Source: Litoreibacter janthinus (GTDB lineage: Bacteria; Pseudomonadota; Alphaproteobacteria; Rhodobacterales; Rhodobacteraceae). Taken from it: DNA of 64,000 nucleotides. This document shows, one piece after another, positions 28,297 through 38,141 of the stretch. A model generated the notes under the pieces. That model did not search any database, was not told the DNA's origin, and was given only the letters and a program-made list of their open reading frames with translations. Each line of letters starts with the position of its first letter. The first letter of the stretch is position 1. The position numbers and the translations under genes are program-made. The DNA lies in the NCBI RefSeq assembly GCF_900111945.1, contig NZ_FOYO01000001.1:1805751-1869750 (forward strand), read 5' to 3'.

Positions 28297-28572
28297 TTAC
28301 AATTTGCTACAGCGATTTTCGATGCGCTTCATCCGCTTGGCGTAGTCGTCGCCATTGTCCTTCGTCCACAAATTACCCTGAATTTTCATGCATCGTTTGA
28401 TGTCGGTGGAGGCGTTTTCCATTCCGGTGTTGATGGTCGTGCCGACGGCGATGCTGATCCCTGCGATCGCGGCCGTCAGCAAAACCCAGTCGACAACGGC
28501 CGAACCGGAAGTGTCTTTGGAAAATCGCGCAACTGCGCGACGTAGCGCCGTAAATTGTGTGTCGAACTTCAT
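28297..28572 (-). CDS. Flp/TadE-like pilin protein
   Basis: 91 residues. A basic N-terminus is followed by FSKDTSGSAVVDWVLLTAAI (about residues 17-36), which has the pattern of a type IVb pilin: a short leader, a small residue, then an acidic residue (D28) heading a hydrophobic helix. The tail carries two cysteines (IKRCMKI, ENRCSKL). Known Flp pilins build adhesive Tad pili, but no tad genes are here, so this is an orphan. Prepilin cleavage after Gly is plausible but not certain. Confidence 0.65.
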   Translation of the reverse strand: MKFDTQFTALRRAVARFSKDTSGSAVVDWVLLTAAIAGISIAVGTTINTGMENASTDIKRCMKIQGNLWTKDNGDDYAKRMKRIENRCSKL

Positions 28573-28924
28573 TTAACTCATGACCTTGTTCATCGTGACA
28601 ACTTGAGACAAACCCACGTGTCCCTCGCGATAAGTCGCGTATGATTGAAGCCGCAGCTTGGCGGAAATTTGACTGAGATGCGGCGTTTGAAGGCCGCAGG
28701 GGGCAAAGGGGGGTGACATGGGCCTCGCGTCACAGAGATGAGATCAGCCTCGCGAAACAGCAAGAAATAGGTCGCGCTTTGCGCGTGGCGAAGGCCTGCG
28801 AAGAACCAGATCGACGGATGCTGCGCCTTGGATCAATGTCGGCTACAGTGACTTTTTTATACAGCCTAGACCGCTCAACCCCAATGCAGGCGACGCGAAC
28901 TAGCATCGACAAAGGAGACGGCCA
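28573..28924. other. Intergenic stretch without a convincing gene
   Basis: About 350 bases between the divergent pilin and DUF1993 genes. A reading frame at 28713-28928 exists but has no ribosome site, runs into the next gene and shows no recognisable sequence, so it is not annotated. Promoters for both flanking genes should lie here. Confidence 0.5.
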
Positions 28925-29407
28925 ATGACCTTAACCGCTGAGGCCGCACTCGTCCGCACTGTCGATCACTATCTCGGTCAAGCAAATCACTTGCTTACGC
29001 TTTTAGAGCAAGAGCCAGAGTCTGAGGCGCTGATGGCGGTTCAACTCGCCCCGGACAGCTTCGACACTGGGTTCCACCTCGCCGTCGCGATCCAGTTCGC
29101 CGCCCGTGCCTTGTGTTTGCCAACGGGTACGGCGGTGCCCGAGATCGTAGAGCCTTACAGTCTAAGCACATTGCGCACGCTGCATGGCGCGGTTTCCGCC
29201 GGCATTGCCGAGGCACCGGCATTGGATTGGGAGATGCAGGTGTGTCACGTGGCGGGACAAGCGCAAATTGAGCAACTGACCTCTGATTACGTTGCACGTT
29301 TCGCGCTGCCGAACATGCTGTTCCACTTGACGATGGCCTATGCCGGTTTGCGGCACGCTGGCGTAAAGCTTGGAAAGGCAGATTTCGATGGACTGCACGA
29401 GTACTGA
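28925..29407 (+). CDS. DUF1993-family protein
   Basis: 160 residues, all-helical. It has the DinB-like/DUF1993 pattern: VRTVDHYLGQANHLLTLLE near the start, LAPDSFDTGFHLAVAIQFAA near residue 41 and YVARFALPNMLFHLTMAYAG near residue 120. The His pairs could bind metal as in the wider DinB superfamily, though this is not shown. AAAGGAG precedes the ATG. Function unknown. Confidence 0.82.
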   Translation: MTLTAEAALVRTVDHYLGQANHLLTLLEQEPESEALMAVQLAPDSFDTGFHLAVAIQFAARALCLPTGTAVPEIVEPYSLSTLRTLHGAVSAGIAEAPALDWEMQVCHVAGQAQIEQLTSDYVARFALPNMLFHLTMAYAGLRHAGVKLGKADFDGLHEY

Positions 29408-29618
29408 AGTGACGCGGTGCCGAGGCGATACTGATTTCCATTTGCGCCTGCCAGAACCGTTATTTGGTGTCGCGAACCCGTGAAAGCCGCCAGTAACGCA
29501 AACGCAACCAAGTCACACTTTGTCACGCGCACCCGACATCAAAGCAGAATTGTTTGTGCATCACCTCCCCGCGCCAAGAGTATTGCCCCCGCGCAGCCTT
29601 GCTTCTAAGGCTGACCTC

Positions 29619-30968
29619 ATGACATTCCCTCAGCATCTCCGCGCAGTTTTGGTTCTTGGTCTGCCCTTGGTCGGATCGCATTTGGCCCAGTTCTCTGTGC
29701 ATGTGGTCGATACGATCATGCTGGGTTGGTACGACGTGACGGCCCTTGCGGCGAGCGTATTGGCGACGTCGTTTTTCTTTGTCATTTTCATTATGGGGGC
29801 AGGGTTCTCTTTCGCGGTCATGCCAATGGTTGCCGAGGCTGCTGCCTCCGACGATGCCACACGTATTCGTCGGGTGACGCGCATGGGGCTGTGGTTGTCA
29901 GTCCTGTTCGCCCTTGTCTTCCTACCTTTGATGATCTGGTCGGCACCAGTGCTGCGCGCACTTGGGCAAAATCCTGAGCTGTCGCTGCTGGCGCAGGACT
30001 ACTTGGCCATTGTGGGCTTCGGGTTGATCCCCGCGTTGCTTGTCATGGTAATCAAAAGTTACCTCGCGGCGCTGGAGCGCACGGCCGTCGTGCTTTGGGT
30101 GACCATCCTTGCAGTGTTGTTAAACAGCGCGATGAACTACGTGTTGATTTTTGGCAAATTTGGCGCGCCTGAAATGGGGCTTCGGGGGGCGGCGATCGCT
30201 TCTGTTGTTGCACAAATAGCGTCGTTGCTGGTGTTAGGGGCTTATGTGGCCAGAGGATCGGCGACGCGGGAACATGCCTTGTTCCAGCGCATTTGGCGGC
30301 CTGATCCCGAAGCTTTTCGCGAGGTTTTCCGATTGGGGTGGCCGATTGGCCTGACCAACTTGGCAGAAAGCGGGATGTTTTCCGCCTCGGCGTTGATCAT
30401 CGGATTGATCGGCACCTTGCCTTTGGCGGCACATGGAATCGCGCTGCAAATCACCGCGGCGACTTTCATGGTGCATGTCGGGCTGAGCCAAGCGGCGACC
30501 GTGCGCGCGGGCCGCGCAATGGGGCGGCGGGACTGGTCCGGGCTGGCGCGAGGCGCACGCGCAGTGGTTCTGTTGTCCTTTGGTGCGGTGGTCTTGGCGA
30601 CAATCGCCTTTTTAACCGTGCCTGAGATGTTGATGTCGGGCTTTTTGGACCCCGAAAGTCCTGACCGTGAAGCAATCTTAGCCATTGGTGCAAGCCTTCT
30701 TGCCGTGGCAGCGCTGTTCCAACTGGTCGATGCGGGGCAGGTGATGGCTCTAGGGCTGCTGCGCGGGATGCAGGACACGCGCTGGCCAATGTATGCGGCC
30801 GCGATCAGCTATTGGGGCCTGGGCATTCCGGCCAGCTATGTGCTGGGAGTTACCTTGGGCTTTGGCGGCGTCGGTGTCTGGCTGGGGCTGGTGATAGGCC
30901 TGCTGTTTGCCAGCGCGGCGCTGTGGTGGCGCTTTGGCCGCAGGCTAAGAGAGTTGCGCGCGGGCTGA
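29619..30968 (+). CDS. MATE-family multidrug efflux transporter (NorM type)
   Basis: About 449 residues with twelve membrane spans in two similar halves: VLVLGLPLVGSHLAQFSVHV at the start, and LGWPIGLTNLAESGMFSASA at the head of the second half. MATE proteins export cationic drugs and other compounds in exchange for Na+ or H+. The ATG at 29619 is preferred; the longer frame starts with a TTG at 29520 and would add a non-hydrophobic leader. Confidence 0.9.
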   Translation: MTFPQHLRAVLVLGLPLVGSHLAQFSVHVVDTIMLGWYDVTALAASVLATSFFFVIFIMGAGFSFAVMPMVAEAAASDDATRIRRVTRMGLWLSVLFALVFLPLMIWSAPVLRALGQNPELSLLAQDYLAIVGFGLIPALLVMVIKSYLAALERTAVVLWVTILAVLLNSAMNYVLIFGKFGAPEMGLRGAAIASVVAQIASLLVLGAYVARGSATREHALFQRIWRPDPEAFREVFRLGWPIGLTNLAESGMFSASALIIGLIGTLPLAAHGIALQITAATFMVHVGLSQAATVRAGRAMGRRDWSGLARGARAVVLLSFGAVVLATIAFLTVPEMLMSGFLDPESPDREAILAIGASLLAVAALFQLVDAGQVMALGLLRGMQDTRWPMYAAAISYWGLGIPASYVLGVTLGFGGVGVWLGLVIGLLFASAALWWRFGRRLRELRAG

Positions 30969-30970
30969 AT

Positions 30971-31912
30971 TCAGTCGTTCGCTCCGGTCCAGATATCAAG
31001 CGGCACCCCAAGCTTGGCCGCCAAATCCTGCGCCACCGCATCCAACCCGTCGCTACGTGCGCCGAGCGTTGCAATTCCGCGAGGCTTATCGATCGGGCCG
31101 TCGCGCGCTGTAACTGTGGTGACCGCGTTCAGGTGCGCGCACGCCCCGCCGCGCGCGGGAGTCAGCCGGTCGAGCTTCAGCGCTTTAACCCTCCCAGCTT
31201 TGTAGATGTCTACGATCCCTAGTGGGCAGGTCACCAAAAGATCTCCCCTTGGTGTCATACTAAGGCCTTGAGGTAGTTGCGGCAGCGTCGTGGGCCAGTC
31301 GCGACTTCTGCTCGTTAGGTTGGCCCTCTGGTGCGGCTCGGGATCAATCCAGAAGTTGGTTGCAGTCGCGCAAGCAGCAAACTCGGCTTCCTCCAGCGGT
31401 GGGCGCCATGCCGGATAGATGGCGATAGAGGCCTCCTCAATGGTTTCGGGAAACATCTGGTGCCGCGAATTTGTCCCATGTCGGTTCTTATTCGGCGGCC
31501 ACACGGTGCAGCTCACCCGCGCCAACCCGAAGGACCAATTGCGCGACACTGTGTTGGACGCACTGGAAGCTGTGCCTTTGCCAAAAACCTTTGTCAGCCC
31601 CGCAAGTGCCTTGGCATAATTCAACCGATGATCTTTCGCCCCTTGCACCGCGCCCCAGAGGTAGTCGGGAGGCGCATCGAAATTGGTGTATTCAGATATT
31701 TGCGCGCGCACCGGCACATCTAGACCGGCAAATAGTGGCGTCTGGGTGTCAGGGATGCAGTAATCCAGCCCGTCGCTCCATCCAGAGGCGGTGAGGTGCA
31801 TTTGCGCGACCCAATCGCCAAGCGGGGCGCGGAACGGGATTGCGCATGCATCGAGGTGGTTCCAGAGGCGGGCTTCTGGGAGTGAGGACTTGTGCCGGAA
31901 TGGCCAGATCAC
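30971..31912 (-). CDS. Uncharacterised conserved-looking protein
   Basis: 313 residues, no signal peptide or membrane span. It starts MIWPFRHKSSLPEARLWNHL and has a Trp/Pro-rich middle (AIYPAWRPPLEEAEFAACAT) and a C-terminal part LSMTPRGDLLVTCPLGIVDI. I do not recognise a family. Its start overlaps the stop of the 135-residue gene upstream by 4 bases (31909-31912), so they are coupled. It is convergent with the MATE gene, 2 bases apart. Confidence 0.72.
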   Translation of the reverse strand: MIWPFRHKSSLPEARLWNHLDACAIPFRAPLGDWVAQMHLTASGWSDGLDYCIPDTQTPLFAGLDVPVRAQISEYTNFDAPPDYLWGAVQGAKDHRLNYAKALAGLTKVFGKGTASSASNTVSRNWSFGLARVSCTVWPPNKNRHGTNSRHQMFPETIEEASIAIYPAWRPPLEEAEFAACATATNFWIDPEPHQRANLTSRSRDWPTTLPQLPQGLSMTPRGDLLVTCPLGIVDIYKAGRVKALKLDRLTPARGGACAHLNAVTTVTARDGPIDKPRGIATLGARSDGLDAVAQDLAAKLGVPLDIWTGAND

Positions 31913-32316
31913 TCCTGACCTTTCATAAGGCGGTCGGCCTTCTTGCGCACGAGCACGGTGCGCAGGTCATGCATAGCAAGCAATAGTGAGTCAGTGACCT
32001 CATCCAACTGATCCTCCTCTGCGCGGGTTTGCGCCCAGTGTGTCGTCAGGTTGAGGTAGTCGATGGCACGGTAGATGTCGTCAATGTCACGGGTCGCGAG
32101 CACCGCCAAACGCTCTTCCATCCAGTCTTGAATGACCTCAAGCTCTTCCTCGCTCAACTCATGGTCACCATGGGGTTTGATCTGCCCATTGCGGATATTG
32201 ACCACGGCGATTTCGGACATTTCGATGCGGCGTTGGCGGTTTTCGGTGTCCACACGAAACACCGTGGCACCGTTCTCTCTAACTCTGAAATAAAACTCTG
32301 GAAGCTCGGCTGACAT
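31909..32316 (-). CDS. Uncharacterised small acidic protein
   Basis: 135 residues. An N-terminal strand-rich part (YFRVRENGATVFRVDTENRQ) is followed by an acidic helical half with ELSEEELEVIQDWMEERLAV and DQLDEVTDSLLLAMHDLRTV. No family is recognised. It is translationally coupled to the 313-residue gene, so the two products may work together. A regulatory or scaffold role would be guesswork. Confidence 0.72.
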   Translation of the reverse strand: MSAELPEFYFRVRENGATVFRVDTENRQRRIEMSEIAVVNIRNGQIKPHGDHELSEEELEVIQDWMEERLAVLATRDIDDIYRAIDYLNLTTHWAQTRAEEDQLDEVTDSLLLAMHDLRTVLVRKKADRLMKGQE

Positions 32317-32539
32317 ATGTTCGGTTTGACCCGCCTTGTTGATTTGGATGACGCTACCACAAGCAGGGGCAGTTCGGGAACAGGGATTTGCACGTGAAAT
32401 TGCCCGTCACGTAAGGCACAACAGTGCTTTGGTGCGAAGGCCGAGGGTGTCGCAGTACGGCAGTTTGGAAAGGCACTAGAAACTCGCGCTTGCCTCTGCT
32501 TTGCTGAGCGGACATGAGACCAGCAAACAGGTGAAGCAG

Positions 32540-32908
32540 ATGCCGGACAAACAAGGTAGAATGGCGGAGCGCGACCTGTTGCTGTTGCGCCGCGCGCTCA
32601 TCGGCATCTTGGTCGCTGCGGCACTGGTTGCTGGGGTTTTCGGATTCCGCGCTGTGGCGTCCTTTATTTATTGGAATGATCAGGCACACCAGTTTGAGCC
32701 GATTGCGGGTTGGATGACACCGCGCTACGTCGCAAGATCGTGGCAAGTCCCGCCAGAGGTCGTGTCAAATGCGCTTGAATTGCCGTTGGCGGGGGGGCAA
32801 GGCCGGATCTCGCTAGACGAGATTTCACAAGCGCGTGGAGCCGATCTTGAGGCGATCATCATGTCGTTGCATGACGCGATTTCTGCCCACAAAGCAGAGC
32901 GCCAATGA
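32540..32908 (+). CDS. Uncharacterised protein with one membrane span
   Basis: About 122 residues. A charged N-terminus and RRALIGILVAAALVAGVFGF give one N-terminal membrane span, followed by a soluble domain with YVARSWQVPPEVVSNALELP and ARGADLEAIIMSLHDAISA. The ATG at 32540 is chosen; 32561 is an alternative. It overlaps the DedA gene by 4 bases. The soluble domain would face the periplasm or cytoplasm depending on orientation. Family unknown to me. Confidence 0.7.
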   Translation: MPDKQGRMAERDLLLLRRALIGILVAAALVAGVFGFRAVASFIYWNDQAHQFEPIAGWMTPRYVARSWQVPPEVVSNALELPLAGGQGRISLDEISQARGADLEAIIMSLHDAISAHKAERQ

Positions 32909-33498
32909 CCGAGTACTTCTTCGCTCTCGTCGCCAGTTGGGGATTGGTGATCGTCGCCCTTTCGGCATACTTTTCCTGCCTTGCCGTCCCGGTCCCAACC
33001 TCGGCGGTGATGCTGGCTGGCGGGGCGTTCGCTGCCGCGGGGGATATGGTGCTTTGGCAAGTCTGCGCTGCGGCTTATATCGCCGCGTTGGCGGGGGACC
33101 AGACGGGCTTTCAGCTTGGCAGGCTCGGTGGTAACTGGCTGAACGCGCGTGTGGAAACCATGCCGAGGCGCGCGGCGCTTTACGCGCGGGCAAAGGATGC
33201 CGTTGACCAGTGGGGTGGCACGGCAGTTTTTTTCAGCACATGGGCAGTCGCGCCACTTGGGCCGTGGGTGAACTTTGCTGCGGGGGCTGCCGGACTCGGC
33301 GTGTGGCGTTTTACCATCCTTGACGCGTTGGGTGAGGCGATCTGGGTCAGCATCTACGTGGCGCTCGGGTATTCTTTCGCATCGAACTTGGACGCGTTGG
33401 CGTCTTTGCTGGCGGATTGGGGCGTATTGCTAACGGCGGTCGTCATTGCCGTTGCCGCCGCGATTGGATTGATGAAGCTTGGGAAGAACAGAGGCTAG
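32905..33498 (+). CDS. DedA-family membrane protein
   Basis: 197 residues with about five membrane segments. Seen is the DedA core: FSCLAVPVPTSAVMLAGGAF at about residues 23-42, LAGDQTGFQLGRLGG near 61, and the FSTWAVAPLGPWVNFAAGAA region near 107. DedA proteins are membrane flippases linked to undecaprenyl-phosphate or phospholipid recycling and to membrane homeostasis. It is coupled to the single-span protein by a 4-base overlap. Confidence 0.88.
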   Translation: MTEYFFALVASWGLVIVALSAYFSCLAVPVPTSAVMLAGGAFAAAGDMVLWQVCAAAYIAALAGDQTGFQLGRLGGNWLNARVETMPRRAALYARAKDAVDQWGGTAVFFSTWAVAPLGPWVNFAAGAAGLGVWRFTILDALGEAIWVSIYVALGYSFASNLDALASLLADWGVLLTAVVIAVAAAIGLMKLGKNRG

Positions 33499-33526
33499 CA
33501 GAGCAGTGACAGCGTGTCGCCGCGAT

Positions 33527-34414
33527 CTACGTGACCGCGTGTTCATTTGACCCATATTCCAACCATGCCCGTTCCGCGGGTTCCAGATGCGCATCCATCA
33601 TAGCGTCATATGCGGCAATTTCTTGGTCTGTCAGTTTGCCGCGCCATTTCCCGCTGCTCCCGCTGTGGAAAAACTCCGAGTCGGATTTCATGAAACCCTT
33701 GCCTCCAGATGGCGCATACCGTTCTGCATTGGCTTTCATGTTATCGAAGGTCGCCACCTGAACCAGTTGCTCCATGACAGAAGTTGAATACGTGAGGCCC
33801 AGTAAGTCAGCCAGTTTGCTGAACGTGCCCGACAAGTCGCGAGTCATATCCGCGTAGTGGAAAAGGGTCACATTGTGCCTATCCGCAAGGGCGGCGGCCG
33901 CTTTGTAATGCTGAAGGATATGCGCGAGTGGCATTGCATCAGTATCGAACCCCTCGGCCCCGCCATCCAGAAAACGGCGAAACGTGATGCCATCAGTATC
34001 GTCCTCTGGATACCACAAGTCGAACCACGGCATCGGGATGTTTCGCACATGCTTGCGATACGAGAAATGCGCGTCGAGCGGGTGACGAAACACACAGATG
34101 TAATGTGCCTGATCATGCTGCGGTAGCCCGTCCATCGGTGTGTGGCTTTTCATACTGCGCCGATGCGACATTGCCTCAAGACGGGCAGCGACTTCAGTCA
34201 TCTCGCGGATGCGGATATCAACCCATGGCATTCTAACCGACAACTCGGTTTCGACGTCAGGATTGCCAGACAAAAGCAGAGCTACAATCGTCTGCATCCA
34301 GGTCGTTCCGCATTTTGGAGGTGTGACGACAAAGATGTCATCGGGCCGGATCTTGACCATGTCCCAACGTCTGTTATCGGTCAGCGGGCCGAGGTAGAGC
34401 TTGCGGTTGGTCAT
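33527..34414 (-). CDS. PAPS-dependent sulfotransferase
   Basis: About 295 residues with the sulfotransferase domain. The 5'-phosphosulfate loop is VVTPPKCGTTWMQTIVALLL (about residues 31-50), and the 3'-phosphate region is YICVFRHPLDAHFSYRKHVR. It would move a sulfuryl group from PAPS to an alcohol or amine in a small molecule. The ATG at 34414 is 9 bases from an AGGAG site; the in-frame ATG at 34423 directly abuts that site and is less likely. The acceptor is unknown. Confidence 0.88.
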   Translation of the reverse strand: MTNRKLYLGPLTDNRRWDMVKIRPDDIFVVTPPKCGTTWMQTIVALLLSGNPDVETELSVRMPWVDIRIREMTEVAARLEAMSHRRSMKSHTPMDGLPQHDQAHYICVFRHPLDAHFSYRKHVRNIPMPWFDLWYPEDDTDGITFRRFLDGGAEGFDTDAMPLAHILQHYKAAAALADRHNVTLFHYADMTRDLSGTFSKLADLLGLTYSTSVMEQLVQVATFDNMKANAERYAPSGGKGFMKSDSEFFHSGSSGKWRGKLTDQEIAAYDAMMDAHLEPAERAWLEYGSNEHAVT

Positions 34415-34572
34415 ATCGGGCATCTCCTGCGCGGCATGGCCTATATCAAATGCGAAGCACGTGCAGAAAACAACGGTAAAGAAATCGCCCGCTGGGGGGC
34501 TCGCAGACCTGATTGCGCCGACCGCGCCAAAGTGGCTAGCGGTCAGCGCAATCAGCTTAGGCCTACTTTCGG

Positions 34573-35835
<1,263 letters not shown>

Positions 35836-35867
35836 TCAAGCGATAACGCCTATGCTAGGAGTTCAAT

Positions 35868-36260
35868 ATGGTCGTCGATGACACCTATTTCAGCAACGAG
35901 AACGCCACCTTCGGAGATCGTGTCGCAGCCGCTCGTGACGCCCAAGGGTTATCGCAGGAGGAGTTTGCGAAAAAGCTGGGTGTGAAACTGAAGACTGTGC
36001 GTGGCTGGGAAGACGATGTGGATGAGCCGCGCGCCAACAAATTGTCAATGATGTCGGGCATGCTCAACGTCTCCATGCGCTGGTTGTTGACGGGGGAAGG
36101 CGACGGCTTGGGCGCACCTGAAGGCGACGTGGAAGTCTCGGGTGATGTGAAGGACGTCTTGCTGGAGATGCGCCGCACCAAGGCCGAGTTCAGCCGCCTG
36201 TCCGACCATCTCGGCCGTTTGGAGAAGAAATTAGGCAAGCTATTGAGGACGCCGGAATGA
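35868..36260 (+). CDS. XRE-family helix-turn-helix regulator
   Basis: 130 residues. The HTH spans about residues 16-70: FGDRVAAARDAQGLSQEEFA, then KLGVKLKTVRGWEDDVDEPR. The rest is a charged coiled-coil-like tail (MRRTKAEFSRLSDHLGRLEK) suitable for dimerisation. It is divergent from aatA and overlaps sdhE by 4 bases, so it is expressed with sdhE. Target genes are unknown. Confidence 0.88.
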   Translation: MVVDDTYFSNENATFGDRVAAARDAQGLSQEEFAKKLGVKLKTVRGWEDDVDEPRANKLSMMSGMLNVSMRWLLTGEGDGLGAPEGDVEVSGDVKDVLLEMRRTKAEFSRLSDHLGRLEKKLGKLLRTPE

Positions 36261-36535
36261 AAGAGTTGGGCCCAGAGGGTGAGCTGCGTGAAACGAAGAT
36301 TCGCCGATTGAAGCTGCGCTCTATGCGCCGCGGAATCAAAGAGATGGATCTGATTTTGGGTGGCTTCGCGACACATGGTTTGGAGTCGCTCTCGGACGGG
36401 GAACTTGCCCTGTATGACGAGATGCTAAGCGAGAGCGATCACGACATGTACCAATGGGCATCCGGGCAGACCGCTGCGCCGGAGCGCTTCGCAGCTTTGA
36501 TAGAAAAAGCGGTCAAAGGGGCGAACATCGCTTAG
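36257..36535 (+). CDS. sdhE: Succinate dehydrogenase assembly factor SdhE
   Basis: 92 residues with the family motif RRGIKEMDLILGGFA (RGxxExD) near residue 25 and LYDEMLSESDHDMYQWASG following. SdhE helps attach FAD covalently to the SdhA flavoprotein and related enzymes. It is coupled to the XRE regulator by a 4-base overlap. Length is typical. Confidence 0.92.
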   Translation: MKELGPEGELRETKIRRLKLRSMRRGIKEMDLILGGFATHGLESLSDGELALYDEMLSESDHDMYQWASGQTAAPERFAALIEKAVKGANIA

Positions 36536-36628
36536 CGAATGTTTTCGAGAAGTTTTGCGCATTTAACCGTTTCTTGGTGATTCTCCGGCTAGTTCGACTG
36601 TGCGAGCAGATGCAGTCGGAGACACAAC

Positions 36629-37126
36629 ATGAGCATTCATAACCCCGTTGCCAGCCCAAAGGCCCGCATATTCATGGCGGGTTATCTGGAAAGTTTGGCG
36701 CTGGTGGAGCGTTTGCACCGCCTTCTTCTGGACGTCATCAAGGACGAGTTTGAACGATTGGGAATTCTGGACATCAACTCTGTTCAGGCGCTGCTGTTGT
36801 TCAATATCGGGGAGAACGAAGTGACCGCGGGCGAGCTTAAATCGCGCGGTTACTATCAGGGCTCCAACGTCTCATATAACCTCAAGAAGCTCGTTGAGAT
36901 GGGGTATATGCACCACCAACGCTGTGAGATAGACCGCCGATCCGTGCGGGTGCGCCTGACCGAAAAAGGGCGCGAAGTGCGTAAGCATGTCACGGACTTG
37001 TTTGAGCGACACGCAATCGGGCTCGAAGAAAATGGCATCCTTGGCAATGATGGCATTGATACCATCAATCACTCGCTCCACAGGATGGAGCGGTATTGGT
37101 CGGATCAAATCCGGTACATCTATTAG
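36629..37126 (+). CDS. MarR-family winged-helix regulator
   Basis: 165 residues with the MarR fold: LNINSVQALLLFNIGENEVT-like segment near residue 50, recognition region GYYQGSNVSYNLKKLVEMGY, and wing CEIDRRSVRVRLTEKG. Alphaproteobacterial relatives of this subfamily (LdtR type) control cell-wall crosslinking and osmotic stress genes; that assignment is inference. Its stop codon region overlaps the end of ccmD by 4 bases on the opposite strand. Confidence 0.85.
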   Translation: MSIHNPVASPKARIFMAGYLESLALVERLHRLLLDVIKDEFERLGILDINSVQALLLFNIGENEVTAGELKSRGYYQGSNVSYNLKKLVEMGYMHHQRCEIDRRSVRVRLTEKGREVRKHVTDLFERHAIGLEENGILGNDGIDTINHSLHRMERYWSDQIRYIY

Positions 37127-37296
37127 GAGGCTGGCGCGGCTGCTTTCGCGCTTTCGCGCCGTGCTTCGATCTCCGCAAGGCGGGCTTTGGCCTGACGGGA
37201 TTGCCAGAAGGACAAAGCGACAAGCACGATGAGGATCAGAATGGAAATGGCGTAGGCGGACAAAACTGTATCTGCGTATTTTCCAAGATCAGGCAT
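37123..37296 (-). CDS. ccmD: Heme exporter protein D
   Basis: A 57-residue protein, read directly from the minus strand: MPDLGKYADTVLSAYAISIL begins it, a single membrane span follows, then a basic tail ending SRQAKARLAEIEARR plus an Ala-rich end. This is the CcmD pattern (short N-terminus, Tyr in the span, charged C-tail). An AAGGA ribosome site lies before the ATG at 37296. CcmD holds CcmC, CcmE and the ABC exporter together in holo-CcmE release. It follows ccmC by 36 bases. Confidence 0.9.
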   Translation of the reverse strand: MPDLGKYADTVLSAYAISILILIVLVALSFWQSRQAKARLAEIEARRESAKAAAPAS

Positions 37297-37332
37297 TCTG
37301 TGTCCTTACATGATTTGTCCGGCGGTATCGGC

Positions 37333-38061
37333 CTAGCTCAAGCGTTCCCGAGAGATTAGCGCGCTTGCACGCCGAGTGCGAATTTCTGTCCGTGTGCGCA
37401 GCAAAACCAATGCCAAGAACAGCAACACAAATCCAGCTATGGAAACAAGAAGTGGCAGGTAAAAGACGTCAGCGACGTTCTCTTCTTTATCCAGCGACAA
37501 TGACGCCCCCTGGTGCAGTCCTTGGTTCCAGAAATTCACGGCATACCGAGACAGCAAGGCAAAGACTGACCCCACAAGGCACAAGACCGACGTGAGGTCG
37601 GCGGCGGTATCTGGGTTCTCGATAGCGGCCCAAAGCGCCATGTAGCCTAGATAAAAGAGGAACAGGATCAGGAACGACGTCAAACGCGGGTCCCAGGCCC
37701 AGTAGGTGCCCCACATCGGTTGGCCCCAGATCGCGCCAGTGACGAGTGCGATTAGGGTCATGGTCAGCCCGATTGGTGCCGCCGCTTTCGCAGCAAGTGC
37801 CGAGACATGGTGGCGGCGCACCAGCCAGATAAGCGAAGTGACCAGCATCATAAGCCAGGCATTGATCGCCATCAGTGCACTTGGCACATGCAGGTAGATG
37901 ATCTTAACGGTAGAGCCTTGGCGGTAATCATCAGGCGTGAAGAAGAACCCCCATACGAGCCCGATAATCAGGCACGCCAGAGATAATGCAGTGACCGCAG
38001 GCAAAAGCTTGCCTGACGTCTGCATGAAGCGGGTCGGATTTGCATATTCCCAGATCGACAT
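37333..38061 (-). CDS. ccmC: Heme exporter protein C
   Basis: 242 residues with six membrane spans and the tryptophan-rich heme-handling motif GTYWAWDPRLTSFLILF, flanked by conserved His residues (YLHVPSAL before it). CcmC loads heme onto CcmE in the periplasm for cytochrome c maturation. It lies 80 bases after ccmB, which is a larger gap than others in the operon, and precedes ccmD. Confidence 0.95.
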   Translation of the reverse strand: MSIWEYANPTRFMQTSGKLLPAVTALSLACLIIGLVWGFFFTPDDYRQGSTVKIIYLHVPSALMAINAWLMMLVTSLIWLVRRHHVSALAAKAAAPIGLTMTLIALVTGAIWGQPMWGTYWAWDPRLTSFLILFLFYLGYMALWAAIENPDTAADLTSVLCLVGSVFALLSRYAVNFWNQGLHQGASLSLDKEENVADVFYLPLLVSIAGFVLLFLALVLLRTRTEIRTRRASALISRERLS

Positions 38062-38141
38062 ATGACACTGTTATTGGATGGCTTTGCGCGGGGCAATGGG
38101 ATTTCAGGCGGGCCAAATGTCACGTCTGTGTGGGGCGAGGC

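Larger units (their letters stand above)
26493..28465. repeat. Diverged tandem duplication of about 1 kb
   Basis: Two units, about 26493-27463 and 27464-28465, each run from the 5' end of parE through a lipoprotein gene into a pilin gene. Offsets between matching points are 971 bases (parE), 995 (lipoprotein start) and 1001 (lipoprotein end and pilin). In unit 1 the pilin is truncated; in unit 2 the parE piece is truncated. A 116-base block (27227-27342 and 28228-28343) is identical. Confidence 0.9.

Noticed and set aside
28713..28928. 71-codon frame before the DUF1993 gene
   Set aside because: No ribosome site or recognisable sequence, and it overlaps the start of the real gene.
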